In this document: positions 1-12,158 of the stretch, piece by piece | Layout of the letters: the number at the start of each line of letters is the position of its first letter | Numbering within the stretch: the first letter of the stretch is position 1 | Assembly: GCA_029718625.1 (NCBI GenBank) | Contig: CM056376.1 | Location: 23,117,869 to 23,181,868, forward strand | From: Synaphobranchus kaupii | Lineage: Eukaryota; Chordata; Actinopteri; Anguilliformes; Synaphobranchidae | Direction: 5' to 3' | Length of the DNA stretch: 64,000 nucleotides | Translations under genes and position numbers: made by a program | The notes under the pieces: generated by a model | What the model was told of the DNA's origin: nothing | Seen by the model: the letters and a program-made list of their open reading frames with translations, nothing else | Database searches by the model: none

Positions 1-2270
1 AATTGAATGCAGTTTATTGTCATTTCGAATGAACTGAAACATACTTTCATTACCAATCTTAAGTTGTTAGATAAAATGCTATTCTGCTTGTTCTGGAGGC
101 CACCATACACTATTGCCAAATACTTGTTCAAGTTGTGTCATGTTTGCTATGTCTGTGATTAGTTCTTCCTTCAAGCGTGAGAGACCAATAGACAGAGAGA
201 GGGAGAGTGTGGGGAGGTAATTTCAGCAGCCATTTCATGTTAGCGGTGATTGTCGCAACAGATTTTTTTTAATTATTTTTTTAAATTTTTTTAAATGGGT
301 GAAACACCTTCCTGTGGCCAAACAATGACTCAGGCCTGTGGGTGTTTGTCATTAGTAAATTTTATTACTCCCGACACTTAATGGAGCTTTGCTTAGTGTT
401 GGTCTGAGAGTCTCTCTCCCTTTGCACTCCACTATCTTTCTCCCTCTGTGTCCTTACTCTTTGCAAGTATGTGCCAGAACAGTAAAATACTCCCTGTCTC
501 ACTCGTACAATAGAGTTTATAAATTGGAGGGTGAGAGGGAGGGAGAAAACAACCTTGGAAATTGAGGGGGAATCTTCTGTGACATTCTTCGCAAAAACAT
601 GAGGTAAAAAGGTATATTCATATTTGCATATTTACATTTCGTTTTGCAACAAAACGGTAAGATCCACCCTTCGCTTCGGCTACTGTTCCCACAGGTGTCA
701 GTTCCATGTATTCAGACAGCTAAGGCCTACCCCTGATTTCTTTTCTACAGTCTATGCCTCAAGCAGCTGGTTTGGAGGTTTCCGTTTAGCTACGCTTCCT
801 AACTGAGTCTGGGGCACTGAAATGTCGTATTATTTAGACCTGTGTTCAGTTAGCACAGACTCTGACTAAACTCACCGTGCTTGTGGTGCAGTTGTTAGTC
901 GGGGAATATGGGGTACGGAGCCGGCGTTGTCGGCGTTGTGTCTTTAAATGGGGGGGAAGAGAGGGAGGGGCGTTTGGTGGAGTGACTGAAGGAGAGGGGA
1001 TGACATCACTCTTTATCCTCTTTATTTTGGAAAACGGGGGAAGGAGGGGGAAGGAGGGGGGGAGGAAGTGGGTGAGAGGTTGAGGGAGAGTGGGGGGTGG
1101 ATTTATTTGATGGTGGAGTTGTTTCTATGGAGCGGTATTGGGGGGAGAAGAGTGGTATAGGGGGAGACCATTTGCTTGTAATTGCGGGAAGAGAGCCTAA
1201 GTGGAATGCTTGTAAGTAGTAGCCTGAGTTTTGTGAGGTGAAAGAAAGGCAGAAATATGTTTGCAAGCTTCTTGATTTTTCCATTATGGTTATTTTCTCT
1301 CTTGCCGGGGCTGTAAATACTCAATTTGAAGGCATTTTGAACAACAATAAAGGCTTGGCATGCAAACGTACAAGCAGATAGACCAATGGACAGAGACCCT
1401 GCCGTGACAGTCGCTCAGTAGTCCCCTCCCCCCTCACCCCACTTTATCACCAGACAAGGCCCATCACCCCTCCCCCTAACCCCTCATCTTCTCCATCGCC
1501 ACCTTCTTCTTGTTCTTTTTTCCCCGTCTCCTGTCATCTTGTTCCCCTTATTCTTTTTCTTCTGTCACTTTTTCTCTTTTCTACCTCTGTTTCTAGCTTT
1601 TTCCTTCTCTGTCAGCACAGTGCTCTGTGTCTCTGTGGTGACTGTCACGGTGTGGCCGAGAGTAACCCAAGCGCCTGTTCCTTCTTGGCCAATCAGAATC
1701 AGTTTCCCTCATCATCCCGACACCCCCCCCCCCCCCCCCATCCATTCATGCCTCAGTCCTCTCTTGTTGCCTGTTTCTGGTGTATGGATGGGTGGTGGTT
1801 TTTGGGTGGTTTGGTTTGGAGAATATTAAAAACAAGGGCACTCCTCTCTGCTGTCCTTTGTAATGGCAGATGATGAGTTCCACTACCATCATACAGAGTC
1901 CCGATTCCATTAAAAAAATCTGCAATCTGCCCCTATCATTTTATTAGATTCATAATAGAATTTGAGCTAATAATGGGTTCTCTCTGTATGTATCACATTT
2001 CAGGGAAATGGCCGAATAAAGTAATAGCCTATAATTATTAAATGGGTTTTATTAATTCACTGTAATAATTCACTGTAATGGCATTCCACCCAGTTATTGT
2101 ATTTGGCTATCATTATTATATATTCACATTTACCTGTCTTTTGATGATGATTTTTTTTTTGTCCTGTAGCATTGTGGGTAAATTGCAGGGTAGAATGTCC
2201 AGTTTGCATGATTGTGTCTTGGTGATAATTGAGGCACAAACGAGAGTGTGTGATTGGCCCTTTCCCCTCA
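1..2270. other. Upstream flank / 5' non-coding region of acsl5, no coding exon seen
   Basis: I see no conserved coding exon here. The region is mixed AT-rich sequence with purine-rich G tracts near 940-1100, pyrimidine-rich sequence near 1400-1620 and a C homopolymer near 1727-1739. The acsl5 start codon at 2274 follows a polypyrimidine tract and an AG by three bases, so the ATG exon looks like an internal exon. At least one untranslated first exon, and the promoter, should therefore lie further 5', in this stretch or outside the window; I cannot place them. Confidence 0.5.
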
Positions 2271-2273
2271 GCG

Positions 2274-2692
2274 ATGCAGCTCCAGGAGTGGTTACGATCC
2301 CTTCGCTCCGGTGGAGGGGTGCGTTTCCCAGAGGCGGACGAGCTCCGGAGCCTTCTCCCTTCCCTGCCCTCCTCCTTCTCCTTCTCCTCGCTCTCCCTGT
2401 CGCCCTCATCCCTGCTGGGGCTGGGGGCGCTGGCCTCCCTCACTGCCTACTGGCTGGTCACTCGCCCCCGTCCCATCCGCCCACCATGTGACCTGCACTC
2501 CCAGTCAGTACCAATACAGGTGCGGAGAGGGGATTTTATGCCAATGAAATGATGTGTGTGTGTGTGTGTGTCTGTGTCTGTGCGTGTATTTGTGTGTGTG
2601 GGTGAAAGACTTCTATTTGTAACTGTGTGTATGAGTGTGTGTGTGTGTTTGTGCCTGAGGAAGATTTGCATTTGTGAGTGAGTGGGTATGTG

Positions 2693-2728
<36 letters not shown>

Positions 2729-2849
2729 TGAGAGAGAGCATGTGCGTGTGTGTGTGAAAAAACAAATTGTTGTAACTGTGTGTGAGTGTATATGTGCGTT
2801 TGTGCCTGAGAAAGATTTGCATTTGTGAATGAGTGGGTATGTGTCTGCA

Positions 2850-2904
<55 letters not shown>

Positions 2905-5900
2905 GGGGGGGGGGGATGTGCTTGTGTGTGCATGTATGTTAATGTAGAGCCAGATTTGCATTTGTGAGCGTGCTTGCGTGCGTGCGTGTGTCTGTGTGAG
3001 CCAGATCTGCATTTGTAAGTGAGAGGGTGCGTGTTTGCGTGTGTGACAGATGTGCGGTTTGTGAGTGAACACAGTAGACGTGTCAGCTCTGACGGAGTGC
3101 GTTCTGGTTACAGGCGGACCCCCAGCTGTAGGCGCTCGGCCGTGCTAAAGGACGATACTCTCGCTGGATTTCTACTACGAGGGACACCAGGACGGTCTAC
3201 GACATGTTCCAGAGGGGCCTGGGTGTGTCAGGTCAGCCGCTGCAGGGCTCTTACTGTGGAGAGCAGGAGGCTGTACCACATACTAATACTCTCTTCTCTC
3301 TGACCACGTTCGGAATCCGAATTTTATGCTTTTCTTCCTGTCGTTCCCTTCCCTTGCTTCAAGGGAGGAATCCTCAAAATGCCAGGATGAAATATGGCAG
3401 CCACACACCAAGCGGGATTTGGTTCCAATTTAAGAAAGGGGAGGGAGTAATTACATTCCCTCGCTCCCTCATTTATCCTCCCCTTCCACCAAGGGTATAA
3501 AATGCAAGCTTCCGGCAAGAAGGCAATCCCACTATGCAATGCTCACTCAAGGGAAGGGAGTAAGGGAAGGGAATGTGTTAAATTGTAATAATACGGTGTA
3601 ATACAGAGTATACGGTAGACCGTACACAGCTGCTAGTACACAGGACGCAGTAGATAGGGCTCTGATTCGGACACAGCTGCTAGTACACAGGACGCAGTAG
3701 ATAGGGCTCTGATTTGGACACAGCTGCTAGTACAACCAGGACGCAGTAGATAGGGCTCTGATTCGGACACAGCTGCTAGTACACAGGACGCAGTAGATAG
3801 GGCTCTGATTCGGACACAGCCTAGTGCTCAGTGGCATGAAGGGAGGAGCTCTTAGATGCCATGTTAACGGCTCGCACATGTAGCTGTCTTAAGCTACATA
3901 TGAGTAATTATCTCATTGTATGGTGTTTGGCCTTTCTGCACAGCAGTGTGTTTGGTTACCGTGTTGTGTCAGTGCTGTGTCGTATCTGCAGACATATTCA
4001 GCCAGTGTGTAAGATACTGATACTTGTAGTGACCCTGACCCAGAAAAGGGGCGGTCCCATCTCTTAGAGAATCTCATTCTGAAATCAGTTGTATTGTCGT
4101 GGCGACCAGGGGACGGGCCGTGTCTGGGATACAGGAAGCCAGGGGAGCCGTACCAGTGGATCTCCTACACAGAGGTGAGGTGGGGGAACGTAGCATATCC
4201 ACTGCTACCCTGCACTTATCAACCGTACTGATTAGTCTGATTACTGGCTCTACCTGATTGCTGCTCTGTAATTCTCTCTCTCTTTTTCCACCCCGCTCTT
4301 GCTCTCTCTCTCAATATCTCTCTCTTTTCTCTCCCCCCTCTATCTCCCCCTGCCCCCCTCTCTCTCATTCACTGTCTTTCTATCTCTCTCCTCTCTTTTT
4401 TCTCTCTCTCCTGCATCAGGTGGCTGAACAGGCACAGGTGCTGGGCTCTGGTCTTCTGGCCAAAGGTTGCAAGCCCAACCCTCAGCAGTTTATCAGCATC
4501 TTTGCACAGAACAAACCAGAGGTACCCGCCTCCTCCCACACCCCCTTCCCCCTTCCCCTCCTCCATACTGGTGCATATCTCCTCTCCTCCACCCTCATCT
4601 GTTAGAGTGTGGATAATTTTGGACTCACAGGCACCCCTGCTGGTGTGAGTAATTGTTCTGGAGAAGAGATTGGTCCACTCAAGCAGAGCAGTGAAAAATT
4701 CACTGATAGAATGTGGCCAAGTGATGATTGAGTGTAACCGTGTCTCTCTGTCTCCCCCTGCTGGTTGTAGTGGGTAATTGCAGAACTGGCCTGCTATACC
4801 TTCTCCATGGTGGTGGTGCCACTTTATGACACACTGGGCTTGGAAGCCATGGTGCACATCCTCAACCTTGGTGAGAAAGCATCACACAGCTTATAGAGCA
4901 AGTGCTTGACAATTTATACTGCAACACATTCATATTAAAGTAGTGCTCCACAATACAAAACTATGATATAAAGACCCAACAAATGTTATTTGTGTCATCT
5001 ACTCTCCTCTAACTATTCTTCCATGTGTATTTTCTGTTTTCCTCTCACAGCGGAGATCTCGCTGGTGATCTGTGACCGGGAAGAGAAGGCAGAGTCGCTG
5101 CTTAGCAACAAAGAGAAGGACGTGACCCCGACACTGTCCTGCCTGGTTTCTGTTTAATCCCTTCAGCGCCGCCCTGGTGGAGAGAGGGAAGAACTGCGGG
5201 GTGGAGATAGTGCCACTGGCCCAGATCATGGTGAGCACAGCAGCATTACGTCTCAAATGTTCCAAAATTCTGAAGTAATCCAAGTAGCCCTCCAAATCAA
5301 GCACAGTGCTCTGTTCATATTTACTTTTGGAATGCTAATGTATACATTTGGTCTGAGCAAGAAAGCTAATCTATTCATTATAAGTAGCTGTTATTCCGAT
5401 GTGACTCCGTAAATATGAATATTGAATGACAGTAGTCTGTTGTGGGGTTACTGTATGAATAGTAAGCTTCATTCTGTATTTCAAGCGTTTAATCAAGTAC
5501 AGATAGCACTAGTGTTGGCACATCATGAATCTAGCAGTGTGGCTCCCTCTTGTGGAAGGTTTTGTTGGTGCAAGGTATTCAAAATGATGGGGAGGGTTTG
5601 AAAGGTTGTGGATGTTTTCAAAAGGTGCGCATGAATGTTTTTGAAAGACTGACTGTCTGTTTGTCTGTGTAAACTATCTGGAGTTTGTTTGAGTAGCCCT
5701 AATGATATAAAATTTGTAGGCAAAATCATCTGAAAGTTTTGTTAATTGGAATTTTTCTAAAAACAGGTCAATAAAGTTAAAAGGTGTGTTATATTAAATC
5801 ACAGTGCCTGCACTGTCATTTTGGCTCTTAGTTACAGATAAATGGGATTCTAATATAGAGCAGGGGGTGCCAAATTTAAATTTAATTCCTTTTCCACGCT

Positions 5901-6868
5901 TCTGTAAGATTACATTTGTGCTCAAGATCTTTTACTGCAACTCATTTTCGAGAAGATGTTGTAAATATAGAGGGGTAATTCATCATTTAATTTAGCCTGG
6001 GTGAATCAGAGGAATTGGTTGAAACAAAAAAATCAGCCGACACACACAACCCTCCATGAATGTAATTTCACAGCCTGTGTATTGAGTATTACCTGAGATT
6101 AATTGAGTGTGTGTGCGTGTTTGTTTTGGATTTGCAGGAACTGGGGCGACAGAATCTGAAGGATCCTGTGGTAAGTCTTACACACTCACACACACACACA
6201 CACTCCCTCCACTTTACCTCCACACAAATACGCTGCTCTGTGTGTGCAGGCTGTGTGTTCTTCTCCAGCTTAGTCAGTTAGGGAAATGTCTCTAGTCCTA
6301 TTGTCCTTCAGTGTCTGTCTCTGTGTCTTACAGCCTCCCAAACCAGAGGACCTGGCAGTGGTGTGCTTCACCAGCGGGACCACAGGTATTCCCCATGCAG
6401 TCACCACTGCGTTTTTACACTATATCAACTCTAAGCTGAAAACATGTGCAGAGCAAAATGATGCCGTCAGCCGTGGATCTGTGACGTCACACTCCCATCG
6501 TCTGTGTTTCTTAGAAAGCCGAAGGGAGCCATGATCACCCACGGCAACATTGCGTCAAATACCTCCTTCTGTCATCAAGATCCTGGAGGTTAGTTGATTG
6601 GTTATTGCCTTCTCCCCCCCCCCCCCCCCCCCCCCATCTCTCAGCACCGTTCCATATCAACAGAGCCCTCCTTCCTACCCTTCATCTCATCTCTATTTAT
6701 TTCTAATATATTCTTTAATTTCCCTTCAAAATCGCTAGAGTGTATATGTAATTCCTGCTGCATACATTGCTAAACTAATCGCCTTGGCTGCTGCTCTGTG
6801 TATTTCCACAGAGTATTTCTTCTGTTACTCGAAAGCAGCTAATTTAAACCTGAAAATGAGAGCCGGTT

Positions 6869-6904
<36 letters not shown>

Positions 6905-7804
6905 GGGTCGTTTGTCATTCGGCAGGAGGACGTGTCCATCTCGTACCTGCCCCTCGCCCACATGTTCGAGCGCATGATCCAGGTGACGCAGCGCCCGGCC
7001 CGCGATCTGTACCCGTGAGGTGGCCTGCCGCTCTGCGCGTTCCCGCTTTTGTGAACCGGCCCTCTGTCGCCCCCAGGTGTCCATGTTCTGTCACGGCGCC
7101 AGGGTTGGCTTCTACCAAGGGGACATCTCGCTGCTGATGGACGACATCAAGACGCTGAGGCCCACCTTCTTCCCCGTGGTCCCTCGGCTCCTCAACCGCA
7201 TCTATGACAAGGTCAGCTGATCCGATCGGCCCCTCAGAGAGTTTACTGGGCTCTGTACCGTAGTCCTGTCAGCTGATCAGATCGCCCCCTCAGAGAGTTT
7301 ACTGGGCTCTGTACCGTAGTCCTGTCAGCTGATCCGATCGCCCCCTCAGAGAGGTTTACTGGGCTCTGTACGTAGTCCTGTCAGCTGATCCGATCGACCC
7401 CTCAGAGAGTTTACTGGGCTCTGTACTGTAGTCCTGTCAGCTCATCCGATCGGCCCCTCAGAGAGTTTACTGGCTCTGTACCGTAGTCCTGTCAGCTGAC
7501 TGATAAAGGTCAGGTTGATGAGTCACTGGTGCTGCAGAGATAAATAGAGACCTTCATTCAGAGCTGTGTATATGTATAGTTTTCGCTTCTCCTCTGCATG
7601 TGAGAGGTTGATCTGCTCTGTATTTCTGCAGTACTGTGTCATACTGAACTTTATTTTCTCACTTTGATTGTCTCAATTTCATGCTGATGGATTGGTCTCT
7701 GTATTTGTATTACTTATATTATATGTATACATATATTATATGTTATTACTTAGTGTGTAAATATAATGTAGTAATGTATTTATTGTTTGTGTATGCATTT
7801 ATAT

Positions 7805-7843
<39 letters not shown>

Positions 7844-9550
7844 GTGAGTATGCACGCATGCATGTGTGGGGGGTGTATGTGTGTGTGTGTGTGTATGTAT
7901 GTATGAACATAAATAGACTAGCTGTGAGACTGCTTTTTTATATCCCTGAACAACTGCGTTGAATCGATTTTACAATCCGTGGAAAAATATGGCATGCATG
8001 GACTTTGACATTGAGTGGTTACAAGGTCTGTATGTCTTTGCTGTTTGGTATAACTGTGGTATTAAATAAATCATAAAAATATGTGTGTGTGTTTACGTAC
8101 ACACGTGTGTGTGTGTGTGTGTGCGCGTGCGTCGTGTGCGTTTTTACATATGTGCGCGTGTAGATCTTGGGCTCGGTGACCTCTCCGCTCCGGAGGCTCG
8201 TGCTGCAGTACGCGGTCAGGAGGAAGCAGGCGGAGCTGAGCAGCGGCGTGGTGCGGAACAACAGCCTGTGGGANNNNNNNNNNNNNNNNNNNNNNNNNNN
8301 NNNNNNNNNNNNNNNNNNNNNNNNNNNNNNNNNNNNNNNNNNNNNNNNNNNNNNNNNNNNNNNNNNNNNNNNNNNNNNNNNNNNNNNNNNNNNNNNNNNN
8401 NNNNNNNNNNNNNNNNNNNNNNNNNNNNNNNNNNNNNNNNNNNNNNNNNNNNNNNNNNNNNNNNNNNNNNNNNNNNNNNNNNNNNNNNNNNNNNNNNNNN
8501 NNNNNNNNNNNNNNNNNNNNNNNNNNNNNNNNNNNNNNNNNNNNNNNNNNNNNNNNNNNNNNNNNNNNNNNNNNNNNNNNNNNNNNNNNNNNNNNNNNNN
8601 NNNNNNNNNNNNNNNNNNNNNNNNNNNNNNNNNNNNNNNNNNNNNNNNNNNNNNNNNNNNNNNNNNNNNNNNNNNNNNNNNNNNNNNNNNNNNNNNNNNN
8701 NNNNNNNNNNNNNNNNNNNNNNNNNNNNNNNNNNNNNNNNNNNNNNNNNNNNNNNNNNNNNNNNNNNNNNNNNGTGTTAATGGCCTGTAATAACAATAGT
8801 GTAAACAGGTGTTTGTGGGTCACCCTTTGACCTGTGCTGGTCGGCTGTGTTAATGGCCTGTAATAACGATGGTGTAAACAGGTGTTTGTGGGTCACCCTT
8901 TGACCTGTGCTGGTCGGCTGTGTTAATGGCCTGTAATAACGATGGTGTAAACAGGTGTTTGTGGGTCACCCTTTGACCTGTGCTGGTCGGCTGTGTTAAT
9001 GGCCTGTAATAACGATGGTGTAAACAGGTGTTTGTGGGTCACCCTTTGACCTGTGCTGGTCGGCTGTGTTAATGGCCTGTAATAACGATGGTGTAAACAG
9101 GTGTTTGTGGGTCACCCTTTTCCCGTGCGTCTCGCAGGTCACGTTGGCGCCCCCCTACCCTGCGCTATGGTCAAACTGACGGACATTCCTGAAATGAACT
9201 ACTACACAAAGAACGGAGAGGGAGAGGTGAGACGGGGGGTGTGGGGGTACCTAACGTATATGCAACAACAATGGAGCAAGGAAGAGGGGTCGATGTACTA
9301 CTGTGTGGTACAATTAAGCAACTTTTTTCTCTCTTAAATACAATCTCTCTCCCTCCGTCTCTTATTCTCTCTCTCCCTCCCCTCTCTTATTCTCTCTCTG
9401 GCGTAGATATGCATTCGGGGTCCCAGTGTGTTTCGGGGGGTACCTGCGGGATGAGCAGAGAACAGCAGAAGCTCTGGACAGTGAGGGCTGGCTGCACAGT
9501 GGAGATGTAGGACAGTGGCTGCCGGTGAGTCTGCCTGCAGTAACACACAC

Positions 9551-9599
<49 letters not shown>

Positions 9600-11881
9600 A
9601 TTTTAAATACCTAATAACTACCTTATGCCTGCCACTCACTTTTCAATATGTACATATCCGAAATTTGATATCGTCGAGCTGCAGATGTCAAGGTTGATAA
9701 CACTGACCTGCGTGAATACCCTGCTTTCCTTCCTGCCTGCGGCCGTGCTTCGTCAGAACGGCACCCTGCGCATCATCGATCGGAAGAAGAACATCTTCAA
9801 ACTGTCGCAGGGCGAGTACATCGCCCCGGAGAAGATCGAGAACGTTTACACTCGCTGTGTCCCCGTGCTACAGGTCTTTGTACACGGAGACAGCCTGCAG
9901 GTAGCCTGACACACACTCTCACACAGTCCATTTAACACACATCATCTGCACCGCGTTACCGTACGCGCAAACCTGTCATCGCCGCTAATGTGCCCTGACA
10001 CACGCACAACAGACCCACACGTGATTTAAGCGTGGCTTTAACGAAACGACGCGGTAAGCACTGTGTTTGCTTTCCTGTCTGGCGTTGGCAGTCTCACCTG
10101 ATTGGCGTCGTGGTGCCCGACCCTGAGGTGTTTGCGGAGTGGGCCAGAGAGCAGGGCATCGTGGGATCGTATGGAGAGCTCTGCCAGAATCCCGTGAGAG
10201 CCACAATCCTCACACTCCACAAGAGCGCAGCTCTGCAGCACCAATGTGTTTAACTGCGGCCTGGAGAGGCTCGCAAATCACGTTTCAGTGTTAAATCTCA
10301 CAGGTGCCATTTACCATATGTTTTGATTCAGGAATATGATTTTTCAGGAAATATACATTTTCAGATCCCCAAATGTCTCTGGTGCCACTATTGCTGAACA
10401 TTATGTCCTGCTATTTAGAGGCAGTCAACAGAGTTCTGATTAAAGATTCAAGATTCAAAAAACTTCAGTTGTGCTTGCTTATGACATACACCGGGCGTCT
10501 GCCTCTGGTTGAGACATTGAGATGCGGTGATAAGCCTGTCTCAGCCTGCCTCTTTCCCCCCCTCCCAGGATGTGCAGAAAGCTGTTTTGGATGACATGAG
10601 AGCAGTCGGGAAGGACGCGGGACTGAAATCATTTGAACAGGTACGCAAGCAACACTACAAAACGCTCGCGTTTGAACAGGTACGCAACACTACAAAACGC
10701 TCGCGTTTGAACAGGTACGCAACACTACAAAACGCTCGCGTTTGAACAGGTACGCAACACTGCAAAACGCTCGCGTTTGAACAGGTACGCAACACTACAA
10801 AACGCTCGCGTTTGAACAGGTACGCAACACTACAAAACGCTCGCGTTTGAACAGGTACGCAACACTACGAAACGCTCGCGTTTGAACAGGTACGCAACAC
10901 TACAAAACGCTCGCGTTTGAACAGGTACGCAACACTACAAAACGCTCGCGTTTTGAACAGGTACGCAACACTGCAAAACGCTCGCGTTTGAACAGGTACG
11001 CAACACTGCAAAACGCTCGCGTTTTGAACAGGTACGCAACACTACAAAACGCTCGCGTTTGAACAGGTACGCAACACTACAAAACGCTCGCGTTTGAACA
11101 GGTACGCAACACTACAAAACGCTCGCGTTTGAACAGGTACGCAACACTACAAAACGCTCGCGTTTGAACAGGTACGCAACACTACAAAAACGCTCGCGTT
11201 TGAACAGGTACGCAACACTACGAAACGCTCGCGTTTGAACAGGTACGCAACACTACAAAACGCTCGCGTTTGAACAGGTACGCAACACTACAAAACGCTC
11301 GCGTTTGAACAGGTACGCAACACTACAAAACGCTCGCGTTTGAACAGGTACGCAACACTACGAAACGCTCGCGTTTGAACAGGTACGCAACACTACAAAA
11401 CGCTCGCGTTTCTTTCAAATCATTTCACCACTCAAAGTGGGACAATGCGTCTCATTGTTAAAATTCCATCAACCGAAATGTTACTTGAGCCAAGTCCGGA
11501 AACGTCTGGTGCAGATTGCGTGGGGCCGGCCTGGGGAAGTTAGCATACAATGAACAGAGCTCTGGGGAGTTGGGAGTGACGTGATTCTGAGTGTGCGGCT
11601 AGCGGGCCGCTAACAACGAGGACATTGTTTTCACCGCCTGTCCTGCCGAAACCTCAGAAACCTGAGCCGACCGACGAATCGCCCGTAACCACAGGGGTAA
11701 TAGTGTGTTGTTGACGGCGTTTTCCGGCCTCCTCCCCCAGGTGAAGGACGTATACCTGCACCCCGAGGTTTTCAGCGTCAGCAACGGCCTGCTCACGCCG
11801 ACCCTGAAGAGCCGACGCGTGGACATCCGCAGGGTCTTCCACGAGCAGATCTCACACATGTACAGCAAGACTCCCGTGTAG
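2274..11881 (+). CDS. acsl5: Long-chain acyl-CoA synthetase, ACSL5-like (spliced gene; some exons in an assembly gap)
   Basis: This enzyme activates long-chain fatty acids to acyl-CoA through an acyl-AMP intermediate and is membrane bound (ER or outer mitochondrial membrane in known ACSLs). Visible coding exons: 2274-2519, 3114-3231, 4110-4174, 4420-4521, 4771-4870, 5051-5230, 6138-6170, 6334-6385, 6515-6588, 6905-6982, 7077-7211, 8164-8273 (runs into the gap), 9138-9226, 9407-9524, 9757-9900, 10092-10193, 10569-10640 and 11741-11881 with stop TAG. The first exon encodes a hydrophobic N-terminal anchor followed by TRPRP. The AMP-binding P-loop TSGTTG is split across 6385/6515. Other family motifs are [44 protein letters not shown] and [15 protein letters not shown] and ISYLPLAH favour ACSL5 over ACSL1/6, where RKKHIF and ISFLPLAH are usual. 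The exon(s) with the YGQTE-type core are missing in the 500-N gap. Exons 3114-3231, 5051-5230, 6515-6588 and 9407-9524 need 1-nt indel corrections to stay open. Confidence 0.88.
2544..3065. repeat. Compound TG microsatellite / minisatellite in acsl5 intron 1
   Basis: TG-rich DNA is interspersed with a recurring block containing AGATTTGCATTTGTGA, found near 2662, 2812, 2951 and, diverged, 3003. The first copies are about 150 bp apart. A G homopolymer follows the longest TG run near 2901-2914. It is a nested repeat in which a minisatellite unit itself contains a TG tract. Long open frames on either strand here are only repeat translations. Confidence 0.8.
3344..3573. mobile_element. Small foldback/MITE-like element in acsl5 intron
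   Basis: The segment starts with TTCCCTTCCCTTGCTTC and ends with the inverted counterpart GGGAAGGGAGTAAGGGAAGG, so its ends can pair. There is no coding capacity. It is probably a non-autonomous DNA element or a foldback repeat. No clear target duplication was identified, so class and exact borders are uncertain. Confidence 0.4.
3627..3821. repeat. About 48-bp tandem array (about 4 copies) derived from a TIR element end
   Basis: Four near-identical units contain GGACGCAGTAGATAGGGCTC and GATTCGGACACAGC, with the GATTCGG motif (GATTTGG in one copy) near 3663, 3711, 3760 and 3808. The same sequence forms the 3' terminus of the TIR element at 44046-44508, so the array looks like tandem amplification of that end. 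Confidence 0.8.
7212..7500. repeat. 55-56 bp minisatellite starting at an acsl5 splice donor
   Basis: Five tandem copies begin with GTCAGCTGATC at 7212, 7268, 7324, 7380 and 7436, with a partial copy at 7491. The first copy begins exactly at the GT donor of the exon ending at 7211. Copies differ by a few substitutions and 1-nt indels. Confidence 0.9.
7808..8160. repeat. TG microsatellites flanking an acsl5 exon
   Basis: TG runs lie at about 7808-7842 and 7868-7895, and again at 8083-8160, immediately upstream of the acsl5 exon starting at 8164. The latter tract replaces much of the expected polypyrimidine region before the TAG acceptor. Confidence 0.75.
8274..8773. other. 500-N assembly gap inside acsl5
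   Basis: Exactly 500 Ns, the usual placeholder for a scaffold join of unknown size. It interrupts the exon starting at 8164 and hides the exon(s) for the central adenylation core of the acyl-CoA synthetase. Open frames that span it are artefacts. Confidence 0.99.
8774..9115. repeat. 73-bp minisatellite abutting the gap and an acsl5 splice acceptor
   Basis: About 4.7 tandem copies of a 73-bp unit begin with GTGTTAATGGCCTGTAATAA (8774, 8847 and so on). The array starts at the end of the N gap, so it very likely extends into it and probably caused the assembly break. Its last copy ends about 20 bp before the acceptor AG at 9137. Confidence 0.92.
9556..9600. repeat. (TTA)n trinucleotide microsatellite
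   Basis: About 14 uninterrupted TTA/ATT triplets in the acsl5 intron just after the exon ending at 9524. Confidence 0.95.
10641..11411. repeat. 35-bp minisatellite of 22 copies carrying the acsl5 5' splice site
   Basis: The array starts at the donor GT of the exon ending at 10640. Each unit ends TTTGAACAG and the next begins GTACGCAACAC, recreating the exon end (TTTGAACAG) plus the donor (GTACGC). I count 22 GTACGCAA starts from 10641 to 11383. Variation is limited to A/G changes and 1-nt length changes. Because 35 is not a multiple of 3, donor use one or two units downstream shifts the frame. Direct read-through from the exon meets a stop within about three units (near 10745). Confidence 0.95.
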
Positions 11882-12152
11882 ACCCTATAGATCCGTACAC
11901 TCGCGCGGATACGAACAAGCTGGAAACAACTGGACCACCGCGGTACTTCACTTCACTGGACCATAATACAGTTAGCTGCAGGGCACTCAAACTCAGGTCA
12001 GAGGGGGCCGTAGTGTAGTCTACATCGGTATTGCTCACAATTGAGTTTGTAATTGCTAAAGTGGAAAGCAGTAACCCATTAGCAAGGTATATTCTAATCA
12101 ATCATTTAATTTTAAACATACATGCACAGTCACACTTGACACATAAGTTGTT

Positions 12153-12158
12153 AATAAA
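12153..12158 (+). terminator. Candidate acsl5 polyadenylation signal AATAAA
   Basis: This is the first AATAAA hexamer downstream of the acsl5 stop at 11881, implying a 3' UTR of roughly 0.3 kb. No transcript evidence is available, so a later site could be used. Confidence 0.45.

Noticed and set aside
8071..8823. ORFs of up to 250 codons spanning the first N gap
   Set aside because: Most of their length is N. Only the acsl5 exon fragment 8164-8273 in the correct frame is real. The same holds for ORFs across 38266-38765.
10641..11411. CRISPR-like array of 35-bp repeats
   Set aside because: Units are directly contiguous with no unique spacers, and the context is a vertebrate intron.
2274..11881. 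acsl5 as a pseudogene
   Set aside because: All visible splice sites are intact and family motifs are highly conserved. The breaks are 1-nt indels like those in other genes here, so assembly error is the simpler explanation.
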